Source: Paenacidovorax caeni
GTDB lineage: Bacteria; Pseudomonadota; Gammaproteobacteria; Burkholderiales; Burkholderiaceae_C
Reading direction: 5' to 3'
Length of the DNA stretch: 64,000 nucleotides
NCBI RefSeq assembly: GCF_001298675.1
Contig: NZ_CYIG01000010.1
Location: forward strand, 1 to 64,000
Shown here: positions 57,327-64,000 of the stretch, piece by piece
Layout: the number at the start of each line of letters is the position of its first letter
How positions within the stretch are numbered: the first letter of the stretch is position 1
Program-made: the position numbers and the translations under genes
Notes under the pieces: model-generated
The model's input: the letters and a program-made list of their open reading frames with translations, nothing else
Told to the model about the DNA's origin: nothing
Databases searched by the model: none

Positions 57327-58385
57327 TCAGCGTTCCCGGCTGCGGTGGGCATGCAAATGCACCCGGTCATCCACGCTGGAGAACACCACGGCCGCCACAA
57401 TGCCCAGGGCCGCACCGAGGATGGTGTCGAGCACGCGCTCAACCGGCATGCTGGCGCTGGCCGCAGGCGCGGCCAGGGAGGTCATCAGCAAGGCCATTGG
57501 CGTCACCGTGATCTGGCCCAGCGCGTAGTTGAAGCCGATCACCACCTCGGTGAGGAACTGAAACACCACGATAGCCGCCACCACCGCCCAGAACGGCGGG
57601 TGCTGCGCCAGCACGGCCCAAACCACGAACGCCCCCACCACCGTGCCCGCCATGCGCTGCAGCGCGCGGTTCATGGTGACATGCAGGTGCCCGCCCTGCA
57701 TCACGGCCGTGGCGCCAATGGCGGCCCATGCCGGGTGCTGCCAGCTGGCGGCGTGGGCGATCAGCGCCGCCAGGCCCGCCACCAAGGCGATGCGGGCGCC
57801 CGCAATTGCCACGTGGGGCAGCGACGGCACATGGGCTGGCGGCAGGCGCAGGCCGGTGAGGCCAGGTGCGCGCAAAGGGTCCGTGAGCCAGCAAGTTGCC
57901 CAGGCCAGGGCACCGCCTGCGGCCGTGGCCAGCGTGCGCAGGAGCACGGCCTCCAGCGTCGGTGCCGGTGCGAGCGCGGCCCCGGCCGCGAACACGATGA
58001 TCACGGCCCCAGGGCCGCCCAGTTGCCAGTGCGCCACCGCCACGGTCGAGCCCCCAGCCACCAGCGCCAACACGAGCACCAGCACCACCGCGGACGCGCC
58101 GAGCAGCGACGCCAGCGACGGCAAAAGCACCGCCAACGTCAGCAACGCGGCGCAGATGGCCACGATGCGCATGCGCTGGCGCCCCACGGGCGCGAAACGC
58201 CCGAACAACGCGGCCAGTGCCCCCAGGGCCGGAAAGCCCACCAGCTGCGGCCAGGACGAGAAATGCACCGCCACGATGGCCACCAGCACCGCCAGCGCCG
58301 ACTGCAGCCCTGCCACGCAGGCGATGTGCAAGGACACAGGCGGAGCAATGGCCAGGCTCTCTTGCCACTGCGCCGGGCTCAGCAA
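57327..58385 (-). CDS. FUSC/aromatic-acid-exporter-type membrane protein
   Basis: A 352-residue protein with about ten membrane helices in two groups, WPQLVGFPALGALAALFGRF near the start and PAWAAIGATAVMQGGHLHVT with MNRALQRMAGTVVGAFVVW in the second half, which is the FUSC/YccC signature of small-molecule exporters. No ATG or GTG lies upstream of the conserved region before an in-frame stop, so a TTG at 58383-58385 is used; the true start may be a few codons upstream (KHAARHLLSPAQW is open). It converges on the MITE. Confidence 0.8.
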   Translation of the reverse strand: MLSPAQWQESLAIAPPVSLHIACVAGLQSALAVLVAIVAVHFSSWPQLVGFPALGALAALFGRFAPVGRQRMRIVAICAALLTLAVLLPSLASLLGASAVVLVLVLALVAGGSTVAVAHWQLGGPGAVIIVFAAGAALAPAPTLEAVLLRTLATAAGGALAWATCWLTDPLRAPGLTGLRLPPAHVPSLPHVAIAGARIALVAGLAALIAHAASWQHPAWAAIGATAVMQGGHLHVTMNRALQRMAGTVVGAFVVWAVLAQHPPFWAVVAAIVVFQFLTEVVIGFNYALGQITVTPMALLMTSLAAPAASASMPVERVLDTILGAALGIVAAVVFSSVDDRVHLHAHRSRER

Positions 58386-58597
58386 ATGCCGCGCCGCATG
58401 CTTGCGCGTGGGGCGCAGAGCCGGTGCCGCTGCGGCAGTTAGCCGACGCCGCGCCGAAGACCGACGCGCGGCGGAGGATGGCCCGGATTTTCTACGTTGC
58501 CCCCGTCATTGACCGATCTCCCGCACAAGCCTGCCACGCAGGCCACGATTCCATACGCCCCGGGCGGGCGCCCGGCAGGCGCCGCGCCGTGGCGGCC

Positions 58598-61003
58598 CTA
58601 CTCCACCACCGTGAGCTTGGCCACCGACAGCGCCAGCCACTTGGTGCCGTGGCGCGGGAAGTGCACCTGCGCGCGCGCGTCATCCCCCTGGCCCTCGATG
58701 GCCAGCACCTTGCCTTCGCCAAACTTGGTGTGGAACACGGCGAGCCCAGCGCGCAGGCCGTGCGACGTGGCCTTGGAGGACGCCGGCGATGCGCTGGCAA
58801 AGGTTTCCGATTTGAAGCCAAATCGCCCTCCAGCGCTTGCCCCATAAGCGCTACCAGCTCCTGAATTGGGAGCAAAAGAACCAAAGCCCTGCTGCTTGGG
58901 CGTGATCCACTTGAGCGCTTCCTCGGGCAGTTCGTCGAAGAAGCGGCTCTTGACGTTGTAGCGCGTCTGGCCATGCAGCAGGCGCGTTTGCGCGTGGCTC
59001 AGGTACAGGCGCTGGCGCGCGCGGGTGATGGCCACGTACATCAGGCGGCGCTCTTCCTCCAGGCCATCGCGGTCGCTGGAGGCGTTGTCGTGCGGGAACA
59101 GGCCCTCTTCCAGCCCACCGATGAACACGGCGTCGAACTCCAGCCCCTTGCTGGCGTGCACGGTCATGAGCTGCACGGCGTCTTGCCCGGCCTGGGCCTG
59201 GTTGTCGCCCGCTTCCAGCGCGGCATGGGTGAGGAAAGCGACCAGGGGCGAGAGGGTCTCGCCGGTGTCGGCGTCGATGATGCCGGCAGTGGGGCGCAGC
59301 GGTTCGTCGAGCCGCGGCGCGTCCGGATCCAGGCCCTGGCTGACAGGGCTTTGCGTGAGCGACTGGCCGTGCTCGTCCAGCGGCAGGGCCACGGCGTCGC
59401 GGCCAAAGCCTTCCTGGGTGACGAAGCTCTCGGCGGCGTTGACCAGTTCCTGCAGGTTCTCGATACGGTCGGCGCCCTCCTTCTCGGTGCGGAAGTGCTC
59501 CACCAGCCCGCTGGATTCGAGCATCTGCTCGATGATGCCGCGCAGCGACAGGCCCTGCGTCTGCTCGCGCAGCACATCAACCAGCGCCACGAACGCGCCC
59601 AGGTTGGCGCCCGCCTTGCCGGGCACGGCGCTCACCGCGTCGTGCAGCGAACAGCCGGCCTGGCGCGCGGCGTCCTGCAGCACCTCCAGCGTGCGCGCAC
59701 CAATACCGCGCGGCGGGAAGTTGACCACGCGCAAAAAGCTGGTGTCGTCGTGCGGGTTCTCCAGCAGGCGCAGGTAGGCCAGCGCGTGCTTGATTTCGGC
59801 GCGCTCGAAGAAGCGCAGGCCGCCGTACACACGGTAAGGCACGCTGGCGTTGAAGAGCTGAGATTCGATCACCCGGCTTTGCGCGTTGCTGCGGTAGAGC
59901 ACGGCGATTTCCTTGCGCGCGAAGCCGTCGTTCTTCACCAGTTGCCGGATTTCATCGACCATCCACTGCGCCTCGGCCAGGTCGGTGGCGGCTTCGTACA
60001 CGCGCACGGGCTCGCCCGCGCCTTGCGTGGTGCGCAGGTTCTTGCCCAGGCGGCGGCTGTTGTGGCTGATGAGGTGGTTGGCCGAGTCGAGGATATTGCT
60101 GTAGCTGCGGTAGTTCTGCTCCAGCTTGATCTGGTGCTGCACGGCGAACTCGCGCACGAAGTCCGCCATGTTGCCCACGCGCGCGCCGCGAAAGGCGTAG
60201 ATGCTCTGGTCGTCGTCGCCCACGGCCATCACGCAGCCGTGGCTTTGCAAGCGGCCTTCCGCCTCGTCGCCCGCCATCTGCTTGAGCCACAGGTACTGCA
60301 GGCGGTTGGTGTCCTGGAACTCATCCACCAGGATGTGGCGAAAGCGCCGCTGGTAGTGCGCGCGGATGGGGTCGTGGTCGCGCAGCAGTTCGTAGCTGCG
60401 CAGCATGAGCTCGCCGAAATCGACCACGCCTTCGCGCTGGCATTGCGCCTCGTAGAGCGCATAGATCTCCACCTTCTTGCGGCTGTCGGCATCGTGCGCG
60501 GGCACGTCGCGCGGGCGCAGGCCCTCTTCCTTGCAGTTGGCGATGAAGTAGGCCAGTTGCTTGGGCGGAAAGCGCTCCTCGTCCACGTTGAACTGCTTGC
60601 ACAGGCGCTTGATGGCCGAGAGCTGGTCCTGCGTGTCGAGGATCTGGAACGCCTGCGGCAGGTTCGCCGCCTTGTGGTGCGCGCGCAGCAGGCGGTTGCA
60701 CAGGCCGTGGAAGGTGCCGATCCACATGCCGCGCACGTTCACCGGCAGCATGGCCGTGAGGCGCGCCACCATTTCCTTGGCGGCCTTGTTGGTGAAGGTC
60801 ACGGCCAGGATGCCCCCCGGCGTGGCGTGGCCGTTTTGCAGCAGCCAGGCGATACGCGTGGTGAGCACGCGCGTCTTGCCCGAGCCCGCACCGGCCAGGA
60901 TGAGCGCATGGCCCGAAGGCAGGGTGACCGCGGCGAGCTGCTCGGGGTTGAGGCCCTGCAGCAGCGGCGCGGCAGGGGCGGAAAGCGGATCAGGGGAATA
61001 CAT
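58598..61003 (-). CDS. UvrD/PcrA/Rep-type superfamily 1 DNA helicase
   Basis: An 801-residue SF1A helicase. Motif I is AGAGSGKTRVLTTR, motif II ILVDEFQDTNRLQ, motif III GDDDQSIYAFRGA, and motif V VHASKGLEFDAVFIGG. The C-terminal tail (FHTKFGEGKVLAIEGQGDDARAQVHF, in parts KFGEGKVLAIEG and DDARAQVHF) is the UvrD/PcrA-type RNA-polymerase-interaction or Tudor-like domain. Between the core and this tail, at about residues 709-728, a copy of the short repeat (58817-58876) is translated. Roles in mismatch and excision repair are expected. It is divergent from guaC. Confidence 0.95.
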   Translation of the reverse strand: MYSPDPLSAPAAPLLQGLNPEQLAAVTLPSGHALILAGAGSGKTRVLTTRIAWLLQNGHATPGGILAVTFTNKAAKEMVARLTAMLPVNVRGMWIGTFHGLCNRLLRAHHKAANLPQAFQILDTQDQLSAIKRLCKQFNVDEERFPPKQLAYFIANCKEEGLRPRDVPAHDADSRKKVEIYALYEAQCQREGVVDFGELMLRSYELLRDHDPIRAHYQRRFRHILVDEFQDTNRLQYLWLKQMAGDEAEGRLQSHGCVMAVGDDDQSIYAFRGARVGNMADFVREFAVQHQIKLEQNYRSYSNILDSANHLISHNSRRLGKNLRTTQGAGEPVRVYEAATDLAEAQWMVDEIRQLVKNDGFARKEIAVLYRSNAQSRVIESQLFNASVPYRVYGGLRFFERAEIKHALAYLRLLENPHDDTSFLRVVNFPPRGIGARTLEVLQDAARQAGCSLHDAVSAVPGKAGANLGAFVALVDVLREQTQGLSLRGIIEQMLESSGLVEHFRTEKEGADRIENLQELVNAAESFVTQEGFGRDAVALPLDEHGQSLTQSPVSQGLDPDAPRLDEPLRPTAGIIDADTGETLSPLVAFLTHAALEAGDNQAQAGQDAVQLMTVHASKGLEFDAVFIGGLEEGLFPHDNASSDRDGLEEERRLMYVAITRARQRLYLSHAQTRLLHGQTRYNVKSRFFDELPEEALKWITPKQQGFGSFAPNSGAGSAYGASAGGRFGFKSETFASASPASSKATSHGLRAGLAVFHTKFGEGKVLAIEGQGDDARAQVHFPRHGTKWLALSVAKLTVVE
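58817..58876. repeat. Short palindromic repeat copy inside the UvrD-like reading frame
   Basis: AAATCGCCCTCCAGCGCTTG-CCCCATAAGCGCTACCAGC-TCCTGAATTGGGAGC is a full copy, in the minus-strand helicase gene between its core and C-terminal domain. It encodes a Gly/Ala/Ser-rich stretch (APNSGAGSAYGASAGG) without a stop. Confidence 0.8.
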
Positions 61004-61049
61004 GCGGGGATTGTAGAAACCCCCTCGCACCCCACAGGGGCGGGCAGGT

Positions 61050-61207
61050 ATAGAATCAATCACCGGGCCCAAGTTTCTTGACGCCCGGTTTTTTTGTGCC
61101 TGTGCAACCAGGGTTCGGTGCCAGCTTGTACGCTGCCACCCACAAAGCCGGTCCCAAGCCAAGCGCCCCACGCTGCCGAAATGGTTCGGCAGCGCCTTTT
61201 CAAAGGA
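61050..61207 (+). promoter_or_regulatory. Structured guaC leader with two hairpins
   Basis: A minus-10-like TATAGAAT (61050-61057) precedes a hairpin, ACCGGGC (61063-61069) pairing with GCCCGGT (61084-61090), followed at once by seven thymines, which looks like an intrinsic terminator near the expected 5' end. A second, perfect 10-base hairpin (CGCTGCCGAA, loop ATGG, complement) at 61171-61194 is followed by CCTTTTC and the ribosome binding site AAAGGAG. This suggests attenuation or a small regulatory RNA element. I recognise no known riboswitch family. Confidence 0.5.
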
Positions 61208-61219
61208 GCTTGGAATCTC

Positions 61220-62197
61220 ATGGAAATCTTCGACTACGACAACATCCTGCTGCTGCCGCGCAAGTGCCGCGTGGAGAGCCGCTCGGAGTGCGACACCAGC
61301 GTGGAGCTGGGCGGACGCAGTTTTCGCATCCCGGCCGTGCCCGCCAACATGAAAACGGTGGTGGACGAGCGCATCTGCACCTGGCTGGCACAAAACGGCT
61401 ACTTCTACGTGATGCACCGCTTTGATCTGGACAACGTGCAGTTCGTCAAGGACATGCACGCCAAGGACTGCTTCGCCTCGATCTCGCTGGGCGTGAAGCA
61501 GCCCGACTACGAGACCGTGGACCGCTTCGTGGCCGAGGGCATCACGCCCGAATACATCACCATCGACATTGCCCACGGCCACTCGGACAACGTGAAGAAC
61601 ATGATCCAGTACCTCAAGGCCAAGCTGCCCAAGGCGTTCGTCATCGCCGGCAACGTGGGCACGCCCGAGGCGGTGATCGACCTGGAGAACTGGGGCGCCG
61701 ACGCCACCAAGGTGGGTATCGGCCCCGGCAAGGTCTGCATCACCAAGCTCAAGACGGGCTTCGGCACCGGCGGCTGGCAGTTGTCGGCCGTGAAATGGTG
61801 CGCGCGCGTGGCGACCAAGCCCATCATCGCCGACGGCGGCATCCGCAGCCACGGCGACATCGCCAAGAGCATCCGCTTCGGCGCCACCATGATCATGGTG
61901 GGCTCGCTGTTCGCGGGCCACGAGGAGTCGCCGGGCAAGACCGTCGAGGTCGATGGCGAGCTGTTCAAGGAGTACTACGGCTCGGCCTCCGACTTCAACA
62001 AGGGCGAATACAAGCACGTGGAAGGCAAGCGCATCCTGGAGCCCATCAAGGGCAAGCTGGCCGAGACACTGGTGGAAATGCAGCAGGACATCCAGAGCTC
62101 CATCAGCTACGCCGGCGGCAAGAAGCTGATGGACATCCGCAAGGTGAACTACGTCATCCTCGGCGGCGACAACGCGGGCGAGCACCTGCTGATGTAA
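61220..62197 (+). CDS. guaC: GMP reductase
   Basis: GMP reductase converts GMP to IMP and ammonia with NADPH, recycling guanine nucleotides. The 325-residue protein starts [20 protein letters not shown] and has the IMPDH/GMPR loop [15 protein letters not shown] with catalytic Cys, plus [18 protein letters not shown]. Length and features match the GuaC2 (bacterial GMPR) type with no CBS domains. AAAGGAG precedes the ATG, which is preferred over upstream in-frame starts in the leader. It is divergent from the UvrD-like helicase. Confidence 0.95.
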   Translation: MEIFDYDNILLLPRKCRVESRSECDTSVELGGRSFRIPAVPANMKTVVDERICTWLAQNGYFYVMHRFDLDNVQFVKDMHAKDCFASISLGVKQPDYETVDRFVAEGITPEYITIDIAHGHSDNVKNMIQYLKAKLPKAFVIAGNVGTPEAVIDLENWGADATKVGIGPGKVCITKLKTGFGTGGWQLSAVKWCARVATKPIIADGGIRSHGDIAKSIRFGATMIMVGSLFAGHEESPGKTVEVDGELFKEYYGSASDFNKGEYKHVEGKRILEPIKGKLAETLVEMQQDIQSSISYAGGKKLMDIRKVNYVILGGDNAGEHLLM

Positions 62198-62254
62198 ACG
62201 TGGGCGGCAGCCCTACGAACGGGCGCCGACCACTCTGGGCGGGCTCTTGGATTC

Positions 62255-62316
62255 ATACCAAAAATGGCCTCCAGCGCCCACCCATAAAGCGCTAACAGCT
62301 ATGTAAAAAGGAGCAA
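62255..62316. repeat. Short palindromic repeat copy supplying a ribosome binding site
   Basis: AAATGGCCTCCAGCGCCCAC-CCATAAAGCGCTAACAGC-TATGTAAAAAGGAGC is a full copy. Its terminal AAGGAGC lies five bases before the ATG of the downstream dehydrogenase gene and appears to serve as its Shine-Dalgarno sequence. Confidence 0.8.
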
Positions 62317-62318
62317 AC

Positions 62319-63188
62319 ATGGACATCGCCATGCTCGGCACCGGGCGCATGGGGTTTCCCATGGCGCGGCGGCTGTGCCAGGCCGGACACACCGTGCACG
62401 TCTGGAACCGCGACGCGGACAAGGCCCACCCCCTGGCCGCCGATGGCGCCGTGCCGCATGCCAGCGCCGCCAGCGCAGCGGCGGCCGGTGAAATCGTCAT
62501 AAGCATGCTGCTGGACGGCCCCGCCGTGGCCAGCGTGCTGTTCGAGCACGGTGCCGCAGCCGCCATGCGGCCCGGCACGCTGTTCGTGGACATGGCCTCG
62601 ATCCAGCCTGCACAAGCGCGTACGCACGCGGACCGGCTGGCGCAACGCGGTATTGGTGCGCTCGACGCGCCGGTGTCCGGCGGCACCGTTGGCGCCGAGG
62701 CGGGTACGCTGGCCATCATGGTCGGCGGCAGCGCGACCGACTTCGCGCGTGCCCAGCCGCTGTTGCAGGTGCTGGGCCGTGCCACGCACGTCGGCCCGCA
62801 TGGTGCCGGGCAGCTCGCCAAGCTGGCCAACCAGATGATCGTGGGCATCACCATCGGCGCCGTCGCCGAGGCGCTGCTGCTTGCCGCCAAGGGTGGCGCC
62901 GACATGGCCAAGGTGCGCGAGGCCATTACTGGCGGCTTCGCCGACAGCCGCATCCTGCAGTTGCACGGCCAGCGCATGGTGGAGCGCGACTTCGCGCCGC
63001 GCGGGCGCATGACGGTGCAGCTCAAGGACATGCGCAACGCCCTGGCAACGGCGCACGAGCTGGGCTTCGAGGCCCCGGTGACCCAACTCTTTGAATCGCT
63101 CTACGCCGACGCCGTAGCGCACGGCCTGGACGACCTGGACCACAGCGGGCTATTCGTCGAGCTGGCCCGCCGCAACGCGATGGCATAA
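62319..63188 (+). CDS. NAD(P)-dependent beta-hydroxyacid dehydrogenase family protein
   Basis: A 289-residue enzyme of the 3-hydroxyisobutyrate dehydrogenase / tartronate semialdehyde reductase family. The Rossmann motif AMLGTGRMGFPMARRL, the substrate motif DAPVSGGTVGAEAGTLA and the catalytic Lys region GAGQLAKLANQMIVG are clear. The exact hydroxyacid cannot be told. Its Shine-Dalgarno appears to lie in the preceding repeat. Confidence 0.93.
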   Translation: MDIAMLGTGRMGFPMARRLCQAGHTVHVWNRDADKAHPLAADGAVPHASAASAAAAGEIVISMLLDGPAVASVLFEHGAAAAMRPGTLFVDMASIQPAQARTHADRLAQRGIGALDAPVSGGTVGAEAGTLAIMVGGSATDFARAQPLLQVLGRATHVGPHGAGQLAKLANQMIVGITIGAVAEALLLAAKGGADMAKVREAITGGFADSRILQLHGQRMVERDFAPRGRMTVQLKDMRNALATAHELGFEAPVTQLFESLYADAVAHGLDDLDHSGLFVELARRNAMA

Positions 63189-63266
63189 TTTTTTCGGGCA
63201 CTTTTTTCTGCTGCCGCAAAAATTCGTGCATAATTCGTGGCTCTGCTGCAGTGCAACTGCAGCAAA

Positions 63267-63342
63267 GGGCTCTTAGCTCAGTTGGTAGAGCAGCGGACTC
63301 TTAATCCGTTGGTCGAAGGTTCGAATCCTTCAGGGCCCACCA
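63267..63342 (+). tRNA. tRNA-Lys (anticodon CTT)
   Basis: A 76-base tRNA with encoded CCA. The acceptor stem GGGCTCT pairs with AGGGCCC, the anticodon loop is GGACTCTTAATCC with CTT reading AAG (Lys), and the T loop is GGTTCGAATCC. A CATAAT hexamer (63229-63234) is a possible minus-10 element. A strong terminator follows. Confidence 0.98.
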
Positions 63343-63356
63343 AAATAACCGAAGAT

Positions 63357-63391
63357 AAAGCACTTGCCGAGAAGTCGGCAGGTGCTTTTTT
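63357..63391 (+). terminator. Rho-independent terminator after tRNA-Lys
   Basis: AAAGCACTTGCCGA, GAAG and TCGGCAGGTGCTTT form a 14-base stem with one wobble, followed by thymines. It ends about 50 bases after the tRNA. Confidence 0.92.
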
Positions 63392-63407
63392 CTTTTCCCT
63401 CTCAAAC

Positions 63408-64000
63408 ATGCATCCCCAAGCCCAAGCACTATGGCGCGGCCCGCGCTGGATCCTTGCCATCTTGCTGGCCCTGCTGGGCATGGTGGGGCCGTTCTCGATC
63501 GACACCTACCTGCCGGCCTTCCCGGCCATCACCCAAGCGCTGCAGGCCACCCCGGTGGAAATGCAGCAAACGCTGTCGGCCTACCTGTTCGCCTTCGCCT
63601 TCATGGCGCTATTCCATGGCGCGCTGTCGGACAGCCTGGGACGCCGGCCCGTGGTGCTGTGGGGCCTGGCAGTGTTCACCCTGGCCTCGGCGGGCTGTGC
63701 GCTATCGGACAGCATTGGGGCGCTGGTGCTGTTCCGCGCGCTGCAGGGCCTGTCCGCCGGCGCGGGCATTGTGGTGTCGCGCGCCGTCATCCGTGACATG
63801 TTCCCACCGGCCCAGGCGCAGCAGGTGATGAGCCAGGTCACCATTTTCTTCGGCGTGGCACCGGCCATCGCTCCCATCGTCGGCGGCTGGTTGGCGGTGC
63901 ACCTGGGCTGGCACAGCGTCTTCTGGTTTCTCACCGGTGTAGGCGTGTGCTTGTGGCTGGCCAATTACCGCTGGCTGCCCGAGTCGCTCCCCCCCAGCGA
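63408..64000 (+). CDS. Bcr/CflA-family multidrug efflux MFS transporter, C-terminus cut by window edge
   Basis: The first 197 codons of a major facilitator. MVGPFSIDTYLPAFPAI in helix one is the Bcr/CflA signature, and the loop motif GALSDSLGRRPVVL between helices two and three is the MFS hallmark. About six helices are visible before the window edge. Such proteins export drugs such as bicyclomycin or sulfathiazole, or other small molecules. Start is the first ATG after the tRNA terminator. Confidence 0.9.
   Translation, partial: MHPQAQALWRGPRWILAILLALLGMVGPFSIDTYLPAFPAITQALQATPVEMQQTLSAYLFAFAFMALFHGALSDSLGRRPVVLWGLAVFTLASAGCALSDSIGALVLFRALQGLSAGAGIVVSRAVIRDMFPPAQAQQVMSQVTIFFGVAPAIAPIVGGWLAVHLGWHSVFWFLTGVGVCLWLANYRWLPESLPPS

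Noticed and set aside
63278..63505. Minus-strand open frame across tRNA-Lys ending in GLRVRCSTN
   Set aside because: The GFEPSTNGLRVRCSTN peptide is the well-known spurious antisense translation of tRNA genes.

Overview
The window is GC-rich, gene-dense chromosomal DNA, almost certainly from a betaproteobacterium of the order Burkholderiales, family Comamonadaceae (Acidovorax / Alicycliphilus / Diaphorobacter-like). The inference rests on protein character and on gene order: rpsF-priB-rpsR-rplI-dnaB, grpE-dnaK-dnaJ, polA-DUF2782-thrB, and many TctA/TctB/TctC (Bug) transport proteins. It also rests on a characteristic short palindromic intergenic repeat found throughout. No rRNA, CRISPR array, prophage or complete insertion sequence is visible; one tRNA (Lys, anticodon CTT) is present.

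Layout. 1-9.4 kb: end of an M48 membrane peptidase, a DUF1653 protein, an OmpR-type two-component pair divergent from a six-EF-hand protein, purN, yceH, a pair of acyl-CoA dehydrogenases and a DUF937 protein. 9.4-10.2 kb: a gene graveyard holding a MITE with target duplication, a sliver of an IPTL-CTERM surface protein and a frameshifted histidine-kinase tail. 10.2-23.3 kb: a TPR methyltransferase, an HNH nuclease, ribF-ileS-lspA, a Na/Pi transporter, a bile-acid-type symporter with a divergent LysR regulator, a Nudix enzyme coupled to a quinone oxidoreductase, and an EamA exporter. 23.4-33.8 kb: a GGDEF-EAL protein coupled to a TRAP-type binding protein, DUF3422, tctBA, a GspE/PilB-type ATPase, a spermidine-synthase-like protein and a uracil-DNA-glycosylase-like protein. 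33.9-42.3 kb: the replication/ribosomal operon, divergent from the heat-shock operon with a recognisable sigma-32 promoter, then an MBL-fold RNase. 42.6-49.3 kb: a Bug protein, argH, a LytS/LytTR pair, a ZIP transporter and a dienelactone hydrolase. 49.3-57 kb: polA, divergent from small secreted proteins, thrB, a membrane protein and a Tat-exported PhoX phosphatase behind a candidate Pho box. 57-64 kb: a second inverted-repeat element, an FUSC transporter, a UvrD-type helicase, guaC with a structured leader, a beta-hydroxyacid dehydrogenase-type enzyme, tRNA-Lys and the start of a Bcr/CflA exporter.

The most unusual aspect is repetitive DNA. One palindromic element (approximate consensus: AGCGCTTG, a short loop, CAAGCGCTAGCAGCTA, then an A-rich tail ending AAGGAGC) occurs about 13 times clearly and three more times weakly. 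Most copies sit at gene ends, but three clear copies lie inside open reading frames (Nudix, DUF2782 and UvrD-like genes) and are translated in frame. A second family consists of two larger inverted-repeat elements (near 4.7 and 57.1 kb) with unrelated ends but an identical 18-base core module. All functional statements come from reading motifs in the translations; no database search was possible.
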